In this document: piece by piece, positions 55,418-64,000 of the stretch
Layout: every line of letters begins with the position of its first letter
How positions within the stretch are numbered: position 1 is the first letter of the stretch
Assembly: GCA_025617745.1 (NCBI GenBank)
Contig: CM046856.1
Span: forward strand, 45,561,049-45,625,048
Source of the DNA: Heliocidaris erythrogramma
Taxonomy: Eukaryota > Echinodermata > Echinoidea > Camarodonta > Echinometridae
Reading direction: 5' to 3'
DNA length: 64,000 bases
Made by a program: the position numbers and the translations under genes
Notes under the pieces: model-generated
Told to the model about the DNA's origin: nothing
Seen by the model: the letters and a program-made list of their open reading frames with translations, nothing else
Databases searched by the model: none

Positions 55418-58119
55418 CCATCTTTTGTTCCTTGCATGCTAAAACGGCAAACTTGCATGACCCGGATGTTTTTCATCCTGCATGGACTTTGACTCTGTTG
55501 AGTCATTCATCTATCCATTAGATGAAAACTCTGACTAAATCATTAACAACTATATGACTTGAATAACCATCGATTTGTCGTACTGACAATATAACCGCGA
55601 GTACTCCTATATGTTTTGTTTTACTATATGCTTTTGTTTTGTGATGATTTAACTACGCGCTTTGTAATATTTTCATAGAATGCACGAAATATAGGAAATC
55701 ACTTGTACTAACAATGAAATAACGCACATGTTTAAAGTATATTGACTGAAATATCGTATACGAAAACAATTTTCGAACTAAAAATACTGAAATACTGCAT
55801 ATTTTAATGTTTTTCATATTGTACTCAAATACTCACTTCGTTTGGCATAATTCACTTTTATATTTGCCTGGTTTGCTTTAATCAATGTTTAATTCACATG
55901 TATCTATTCATGAATTTGAACTGAATCAAATGTGCAGCATGTGCATGCACCAAATGGCTTTATTCAGTTACCATTAAAACAGTTCAAAGAAATTCATATT
56001 CAGAAAGTTGACAAACCTGAGAGGACAGTGCATGCTGACTGCTCTAACAGTTTCGAGACGGTAGAATCACTCTCAAGACTTTCACGGTGGAGGGTATTCT
56101 GTTCATGAAAACTCTGTATGATCCCCGCGAAGGGGATTACAGCGTATGTATGAGATATCTTTCTTGATTTCGGATGTGACGCGATATGACGTAACCACCA
56201 GCATCTTATCTGTTTCTAACATTTTTTTTTTCTTTAAGAGCATGGATTTATGAATTATGTTAACAGTAGTTAAAATGTAGTTTGGCTTTTTTGAAAGTTG
56301 CAATTTTATAGTTCTTATTACCATGCATGTATTATATGTAGTTGCACACCCCAAATTAGGAAGGATGTTTTAATTCGCTTCATCATACTTCTTTACAACA
56401 TATATATTCATGGTCCGAATGTTATACTTTTGATCCCTTGATCCTTTGATTAATTTTAATCCCTTGTAAAGTTATAATGATAATCGTCTTCAGTAATGGA
56501 ATTGAAATTTAAAAATGGCAGATTAAAAAAAAATAGTCATTACCATTTCAAATTCTATAGCACCTTATCATGCTGATAGAATGTGCGTATGTTGACAGCT
56601 ACTTTGATATTTAATCTTTATTTTAATATTATCAAGGAAAGTTATTGATAATGCAATATGTAAGTTAAGATAGGTGGTGGATATAAGAATTGTGCACTAA
56701 TGAATTGTTTGCACTCTATGATATCATATTTATTACAGTCGCGCGGCGTCTAAAACAATCAAGGATGTGGAATCCAACCCCGAAGAAGGAATCGAACTGC
56801 CAAGTGGAACTTCAAGTTTCGGTGTTCAGGCTGATATGGATGATACGCGATTTTAAAGAGAGAGAGAAAGAGAGAGAGACAATCTTTAAAAGCAACTGCT
56901 GAAATGTGGGTGATTTCGAGTGTGGTGTTGACAACTGGTGTTGTCATGAACTCCATTATAACATTTTCCCATTAGTACGTTCGTTTGATAACAAACCCAT
57001 TAATTGGCCTTGGGTGTTAGGTGTAATGTAGACGCCCCCTAAAAAGAAATTTGATAAAAACAACAATACGTCGGTGTTTAGGCCTCATTGTATTAACACC
57101 AATATCATTCAAAAATTATTTGCTAGTTTTATCTTGAAAAAATCCTACAAATTGAGTTTGTTGTGTAATACTTCCTTTTAGACTTTACATCAAACTTCGA
57201 CTCGATCACCCTACTTGAAATCACCCTATATAACTTGATAGACATGAGCTGTCCAACAGATCTCGCACTTATAACCTATAGATCTAGCAAAATTATTTGG
57301 CAACATTATCAACTGTCGATAATTAAATCTGATCGAATTAAAAAAATCATAATAGATTTATAGTATTGTCTATTGTTTAATAATCTATTCAATTGGGAAA
57401 ATGTATTACGTGGAAAATCATGTGCCTGTATTATTTTTCATTCTTGTTTTATTTGCAAATTAATTGGATTTCTAAATTCATCAGCAGACAGAAGACTCCA
57501 CAATACATGAACTAGTGTATTCATTTAATTTCATTTCACTTGTGTGTGAAATATTCATTTTTATCGTCACTAAGCTATTTCAGAAAAAAAAGAAGAAGAA
57601 AACTGTATGAATTTTGAAACTGTATTCATGTTGTTTTAATACTATTGTTTACTTATTTTTGTCTGGTTTGTTATAGATATTCGAGGTGACAAAGAAATGT
57701 GGTATGTGCTTTGTGTGTGTTAAGCCGCATTGTGAAATATGTTTTGCTTTATCTGAATTCGAGTGACATAGAGGTTATGAATGAATATCAATTGATTTTA
57801 TGTGTCACTATTTTCTGTTCATGCTATTCATGTTTAGGCCTAATAGTCAGTCATGATCTTGTAACTATATTTACCAGAACAAAGTTCAAATTGTTTCGCG
57901 AACATTACGAAGTTTATATAAAAATGTGTGTAAATTAAGTTCCGAAGATACTTAGCAAAAGAGATTTCCAAAAGTGATATGCGTATGTTCAATGAATTCT
58001 TGTGTGTAGTTGAGTCTTTCGTGCGATCAGTCTTTCAAATTGATTAATGAGAAATTTCAATAACAAATGCAATGAATTATTTTTCTATATTCCCTTTGAT
58101 TATATGGGGTTGAAATAAA
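55418..58119 (+). other. Probable long 3' UTR of the SLC4 gene
   Basis: AT-rich, without convincing coding potential. The first AATAAA I find after the stop is at 58114-58119, and another is at 59062-59067, so the UTR may be about 2.7-3.7 kb. A variant hexamer could end it earlier. A short GA tract lies near 56857-56880. Confidence 0.4.
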
Positions 58120-60790
58120 TGCCAATGTCTTTCTTTCATCAATGATTATAACCATTCATACAATCATACATGGCTCTTCTTAATAGTTTGAGCATGCACA
58201 TGGAACAACCGTCTTCCATTTTTAAAGTGATTTTAAATATAGTGGTGCTGAGTACCAGTGGGTACAAACAACATTCTTGCAATATTTTGACTAAAACGTG
58301 CTGCAGTCTTCCTGACTTGAATCATGAATTGATTTCAACAGATAATGCACTTCTGAGCAGTTGCAATGATGTTATAAAAGTTAAATAATTTAATTGTATA
58401 GTCAGTTAGCTTTCCCCGTTCACGATCATTACGTTTTAACTTATTGCTCTATTTGATCTTTTCATGCCTAGGCCGATATTAATACAAATATATATATACA
58501 TGTATATTTGGTTTTGTATCGAAATTTGTATCGAAAAACCCCCGCATCTCTAATTGATTTATTATGATCATGAATAGTATAGCTATCTTGTTTTTTTTTT
58601 ATCATTTACTTGAAGTTTGACTTTTGAGACAATTGCACAACCGTTCTTACTTAATAAGCATTTTATGCTTTCTGTGTTTTTTAAAGATACGATGAAATCA
58701 ACTTCATTGTTTCAACGATGGAGCAGAATTAAAGTTCTGAAGATATCTGTGTTTGTCTTTTGGATGTACGTAAATAATGTATGTGATATTATATCGTTTT
58801 AAATTGACTATCTTGAAAAGTATAGCTACAAAATTTCACAGATGTTCGTTGAATTTTAGATTAATTGATTGATTGTAGACTGAATTTAAGTTGAAATATT
58901 CTTGTCGTCTTGCAGCATTTATTTTTAGGTTTATATATAATGCGATGTTGACAAATGTATGATGTTTTCTTGTCTTTTACTACTATATGAATGCTCAAAG
59001 ATATACCTTCTTCTCTGCAGGCAATGAAAATGGCGTTGTTTGAGAGTATGACTGCAAACGAAATAAATGTTAGTATTCAAAATTGGAAACGGTGAATGGA
59101 GAAAACTTTGGAGGATTTGATAAAGAAACATTTTCAACATATTTTTTATCTGCTCGTGTAAAAAACATATTTGTATAATAGCAAAAGAAAAAAGGGGGAG
59201 GGTTAGGGGGGCGGGTTCGGGGGTCAAATGAAATAATTGTTGGATACGTGAGTTTCAGGGTTTTAAGTGTGTTGGTGACGTTCGTTTATTATCACTTCTA
59301 TTTTATGATTGTACGCAGTCACATCTCGAATGTTTTTGATGCATGTTGAATTATTGTAACATTATTTCATTCTAACAAAACTTACTTTTCTCTGTCGCCA
59401 CAAAAGGAATAAGGATGGAGACTTGAATTCATGTGGTAAGTGGTTTTGTTGGCGCCAACGCCGTAAGCGGGCTTACAGTTAAAAACTAGTCTTCTTGTAT
59501 TCTTGTACGATTAGTGAGTCTTTATTTTTACAGCAATTAAAGAGGCATTGATAAACCAATTTGTGAGCGTATAGTTCTATGTTCTTGGACTGAAAGTTTA
59601 TGTAGTTGGACTGAACGGTTTCGTTGCTGGTCTTGTTTGTGCCAAGAGACTGCAGAGAGACACAAATCTACAATGAGAGAGAGAGAGAGAGAGAGAGAAC
59701 GGGATATTGCAAGAGGTGGGAAATTGAGTGAGAGAGAGAGAGAAGTTGAGATTGCAAGAGAGGGAATATTTGGGGGAGCTAGAGAGATATAATAATATAC
59801 CGTATAGATAGAGATAAAGACTGAGGGGAGAGGCGGGATAGAGAGGGAGGGTGGGGGAAAGCATGAGGTGGGCAATAGAGTGTGTTACCTGTTTTTTTAT
59901 TGTATCAAAAAGCTTGTGCTGAAAGTATATTTTTCACTATGATAAACATTCTCCCAGTCTCTTGTATTGATTTTAAGATCAGATTCATTCGCGCAGAGTT
60001 AGTTGCATAGCCAACTTCTTTTAATTTCCAAGGTCAACTCTGTCAACATGAATTTTATTTTCCTAAATACACCATAGGATATCATAAAATAATAAAGAAG
60101 GTAAAATAATGTTCAATGAATTCCTAATTTGTTTTTTGCCGAACTGGCATTTGACGATTTTTTGGTCGTAAAAAATTAAATTACGAGGATATCCAATACT
60201 TTGTATATATATTTATTTATTTATGTGAGGGACATGTTTTAATGGAGTCATTTAAGTTGTAACAGAGTTTGGGAAACGCAACAGTTCTGTGTTTAGGAAT
60301 ATGGATGTTTCTCACACATCTCGTTGGATAATTATGAAAATTACCATTAAAATCAAACAGATTTTTCGGGGAGATATTTGTAATACACCTATACATAAGA
60401 ATGTACTGTTGGTTACTGACAATATTTTCAAATTTTAAAGTGATAGTAAAGTGAAGCTCCTATATAATGGCGCCATCTTTTAACAGGATTTGAAAAGTGT
60501 CTGTGCCTCTCATTTTCACATCATGACCCATTCTAGCTTGTAGAAGCTTAGAATGTACCTGTATAGGCAATTTTCCAAGTAAAATTTGCAAAATAAAAAT
60601 GAATAGTTTGAAATATCAAATTTGCCTATTATCCAAACAAACTTTTTGTCAAAATTCAATATAAAATGAAATTAATTTTCAAATTATAATCTTAATTTCG
60701 CAGTCACTCTAAGATGGCGCTGTTCAAATTCTACCAGTTTAATTTAAGAGTTTCAAGTCATAAATAATGGGGTGGTGTGAGATCCTTATG
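56900..60790. other. 3' flank, AT-rich
   Basis: Possible end of the SLC4 transcript (polyA signals at 58114 and 59062), the GA tract at 59670-59870, otherwise nothing recognisable. Confidence 0.5.
59670..59870. repeat. (GA)n microsatellite downstream of the gene
   Basis: GAGAGA tracts at 59672-59698, 59730-59743 and a G-rich purine tail to about 59870. Confidence 0.9.
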
Positions 60791-60795
60791 ATATA

Positions 60796-61360
60796 CAGGG
60801 TTGGAAAAAAGTTTGGAATATTTTTTTGGCGATGAGTATGTCTGATTTTAAATGCTAGTTTCTACTATATTGTGATGAATAATTCATCCAAATCGGATTA
60901 ACTGTGTTGAATGAAGTCTACTGTTCCATCTTGTACCAAAGATTACGTAATATTGTTAAACATGTTACAATGGCTGACCAATGAACCACATGTTGTCAGA
61001 TTTGCTCTATTTGTGTTTGAACATCTTGTTATACATTTCTGTACTTCACGTGGAATTTTGAAAAAGCTACGTGCAGTTTGCAGTCATTTTGAGGACTTCG
61101 GTATATAGCAATTAAACTGTATCTGATTATTTAACTTTTTCGTTATACATTTGCAAAAACAGCAAATATACGCTTCCGAATTCCAAGTGGACCTCTGCAC
61201 TGTGTGATAAGCCCGATTTTTAATGTTGTGCTTTTAAAGTTAAAAAGGGACACATATCTTTTATTTGAACCTCAAAGAAGAACTTAAAATGACGAGGGAT
61301 ATGTTTAAGACAAGAAATAATTCTTGGAATAAAAATATTCCAAACTTTTTTCCAACCCTG
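60796..61360. mobile_element. Tc1/mariner-like non-autonomous transposon (565 bp)
   Basis: Inverted ends CAGGGTTGGAAAAAAGTTTG / CAAACTTTTTTCCAACCCTG extend about 30 bp, flanked by TA on both sides. The interior ORF (60911-61108) does not look like a transposase. The right end interrupts a LINE fragment. Confidence 0.83.
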
Positions 61361-61640
61361 TATATAGCAGACAATTCTTATTATCTTTTATTTGTAACGT
61401 AGTTAGCTTACCTATATTAGACGCGTAGGCATTGCCCAAAACAAGAGTGTAATACGATAATATGGAAGAACTATATAAAGAGCAATAAAAATTTCGAAAA
61501 ACATTTTGAGGAAACAGAAAATGAAGTCTATGTACAATACCTATACTTTTGGCAATTTTATTTTCTACTTCATGGATGTGCGATTTCCCAGACAACCGAC
61601 TATCAAAACAAACGCCTATAGAAATTTGTTTTTTTTCAAC
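61361..61640 (-). pseudogene. LINE reverse transcriptase C-terminal fragment
   Basis: The minus-strand translation reads GVCFDSRLSGKSHIHEVENK then IAKSIGIVHRLHFLFPQNVF and ILSYYTLVLGN, the usual pattern following the reverse transcriptase core of CR1/L2/jockey-type LINEs. It is cut off at 61360 by the Tc1-like element, whose terminal sequence is then read in frame. Confidence 0.72.
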
Positions 61641-61644
61641 TCTT

Positions 61645-62355
61645 TTATATTTATTTCATCTATTCCAGGAACTTTGTCATTTTTTGCTGAATATAATAAA
61701 ATTGCACTTCTCAGAGTTGACAGATAGCCGATTGGCTTGCAGCAATTCGTATACTTTACTCAACTTTCTATTGGCTATATTGCAAAGGGAGTTAATGTGT
61801 GTGTCAGAGTACAGTTGAGTTCAGAATATGGGCCTATATACGACACGTATGCATTTCAAATATGTCTGCCTGGAAGTTGACTGCAGTCTAGAGCAGAACG
61901 TGTTGGGTATTAAAATTCAGGCATGATAGACACCAAAGTGATTTTTATGCTGTTATGGAAATACACTAGCCCATTCCCTTTGTTTTAGACGGAGCTAATT
62001 TAACCTCCTTCCATCAGGTATGGTAACAAAGGATATTTTCCTTCTTTTCTCACAATAATACCCTTGATTATTACTGAATGATATGCAACATTGCATTTGA
62101 AAACTCAAAATAACTCAAATCAATAATGACGTACTGTCATGTTTTAACTCTTATGTCATGGACCTTGTGGAAATGTCGGAAAAGAAAATTGAGATAAACT
62201 CGACACACAGATTTACTCACATCTGACTTATGATACGGAATTTGGTTTCTTTATGCCATACCTTTATTTCGTTATGTTCTCAAAAAAATCAATGACAGTA
62301 AAAAAATTAAGCCGTTCCTATTTTAAAACGAAATCAACTTTCATGTAAATAAGTC
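61645..62355. other. AT-rich non-coding
   Basis: Nothing recognisable between the LINE fragment and the CACTGTAAAA MITE. Confidence 0.5.
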
Positions 62356-62358
62356 ATA

Positions 62359-62563
62359 CACTGTAAAAAAAATATCTGTATTTTTACAGGGGAAAAAATA
62401 CAGATTAGTTCTGTATTTACTCTTAACAGCTAATCTGATGTTATTTGTACATTAATGTCACAGGAAAAAGTAACAACTAATCTGTATTTTTACATCAGAA
62501 GTTATGGCGACTCTGCTGACGCCAGATTTGCTGTAAAATTACAGACATTTTTTTTTTACAGTG
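62359..62563. mobile_element. 205-bp MITE with CACTGTAAAAAA ends and TA flanks
   Basis: Left CACTGTAAAAAAAATATCTG and right end AAAATTACAGACATTTTT...ACAGTG are inverted repeats, flanked by TA on both sides. The interior has several TTTTTACAG/CTGTAAAA units. Confidence 0.82.
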
Positions 62564-62689
62564 TATGTAATAATATCAAAGTTAGATCATTCATCCCATA
62601 CGTGCACAGGCCCCTGGGAACGATTTTTTTTCATAAAGTTGCTTATCTAGGAATTATGAAGCCCGGGGAAAATAATGAAGTTGCGTCCC

Positions 62690-64000
62690 TACCCCCCCCC
62701 CCCCCCCCCCCCCCAATTTAGTCACGTTATTGTAAAAGCGAGGGAGCAAAGCGACCGAGCGGTATATTTTTTAAAATTTATTTATCTATTTTTTTATATA
62801 TACATTTTTAACCCAAAACGCAATTTCCTATGCAATTTACCAACGACAATTTGCAATTGCGCACTTCGATCGAGGGGTAGAGATCGGAATTTCGAACATT
62901 GATAAACGGTTTTCTATTCACTTCCTTCTCAACTGGGGCGCAACATTAATGGAACCATTCAGAAATAGTCGAGGAATCTACGAAGGCCACCGAAACTACA
63001 CATATCTTTGAAATTTTGAACCTTTGCAAAAGCGATTTTATAAACACTTAATCCTATGGGAGCACAATATTTGACAAGAGGGTGATGAAACTAACATGAT
63101 AGCGAGGAAAACAACGAGAATTATATACCAATCTTGAGCTCTTCAAAAATACTGTATCCTATACTGGCGAGCGAAATTACGAGATCCTGAAGTAACATGA
63201 GAGGAAGCACAGCGACCGAGCTTCAGAAAATATTTGCATTTTAAACCCTCAAAAAATATTTCTAATGCATTTATCCTGCGGAATGGGGGAGAACAATCCA
63301 GAAGGATCGCAATTCTCTTCATTTTCTCCTCTTTTTCTTTCTCTCGTTGCGTTTTTAGCCCCTTCAAGAGTGTCACCTGGGACACGTGCGCCCCTGTACC
63401 CTGTAAATACACTGCTGATATCATTACACATTGTTTCGCTAAGTCACGATTGACACCAAGTTTAAATCGCCGTGATTTATTGAAAGAAAATCACCAATTT
63501 GAGTAAAAAAAACAACAAAGAAATACGTAAACAAAATTCTTTGTTTATTTTTTATGATAAAAATCATTCAGATACCATTGTTGAATTTTCTTATTTTCTG
63601 GCGGAAAAACTCGTCCAAGTGCAAGTTGGGATGTGTTTATTTTGTATTGGAACACATTAAGGGCTGTTAATCGATTTAAATGAAAAAAAAAATCCTTTTT
63701 CCAACCCTGCAATACACATAATTTGCATTATTGTAGTTACACGTGGAAATAATGAGGAAGGAAATCCGTTCTAAATGTGTTGTCCTAAGTGGGTTTTTTT
63801 GCGAAGCGAGCGAACACAATTCAAAATGTGAATATAATTAGGTATGTTCCAAACTTTAAAGGCAATTTTTGTATCATTGTTCTGGGCAAAAAAATGAAAT
63901 CCCCCCACCCCTCCCCTTTCCCATACATACACGAAACTGCGAGGGAGCGAAACGAACGAGCAGTATTTTTTTTCTTTGCCTTTTTAAGACTAAATAAGGC
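62690..64000. repeat. Region with dispersed GCGAGGGAGCGAAGCGACCGAGC-type motif
   Basis: Variants occur at about 62738-62763, 63198-63222, 63803-63815 and 63938-63963, often near poly-C runs (62691-62714). A truncated CCAACCCTG end of the 60796 transposon family is at 63701-63709. I see no gene. Confidence 0.6.

Noticed and set aside
1..64000. CRISPR arrays, operons or other bacterial features
   Set aside because: Introns, SINEs, MITEs and the AT-rich intergenic style are animal; the short repeat arrays lack regular spacers.

Overview
This is an animal genome window, most likely from a sea urchin or close echinoderm relative. It holds one large, intron-rich plus-strand gene surrounded by AT-rich non-coding DNA. 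That DNA is full of inverted-repeat transposons, tRNA-derived SINEs, LINE and LTR fragments, GA/GAT microsatellites and long poly-G/poly-C runs. The species call is inference from gene structure and repeat style; I ran no search.

The main gene is an SLC4-family sodium/bicarbonate cotransporter (NCBT group, Slc4a10-like). I traced 22 coding exons from 14890 to 55417. All use AG acceptors and GT donors, every junction keeps phase, and together they give one closed frame of 1154 residues. The order is: N-terminal leader (14890-14925, 20294-20444), cytoplasmic domain (36821-41437), 14-pass membrane domain (about 41828-53709) and C-terminal tail (55190-55417). At least two, perhaps three, alternative 5' ends are suggested (around 8646, 14925 and 17401).

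Layout. 1-14.2 kb: non-coding, with GA microsatellite, a poly-G/poly-C palindrome (2.4-3.1 kb), C-rich repeats, a LINE 3' end (9.65-10.04 kb) and an inverted array of short degenerate units (13.3-14.0 kb). 14.25-14.63 kb: decayed integrase fragment. 14.9-20.4 kb: 5' exons, a TATA-like promoter, a second inverted repeat array and a SINE. 20.4-36.8 kb: a 16.4-kb intron containing a 946-bp DNA transposon with TTAA target duplications and a THAP-domain ORF (Kolobok-like), two copies of its host repeat, a SINE, hairpin MITEs and a ~390-bp duplicated segment. 36.8-48.0 kb: most exons, with MITEs, SINEs and microsatellites in the introns. 48.7-53.3 kb: an antisense gag-protease retroelement with 571-bp near-identical terminal repeats in the intron before the penultimate exon. 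53.6-55.4 kb: last two exons. 55.4-64 kb: 3' UTR, then intergenic DNA with TA-flanked MITEs, one of them inserted in a LINE.

The most noteworthy items are the gag/pro element with a textbook -1 frameshift signal but no pol, the THAP-carrying TTAA transposon whose empty site is preserved 5.5 kb away, and the alternative amino termini of the transporter.
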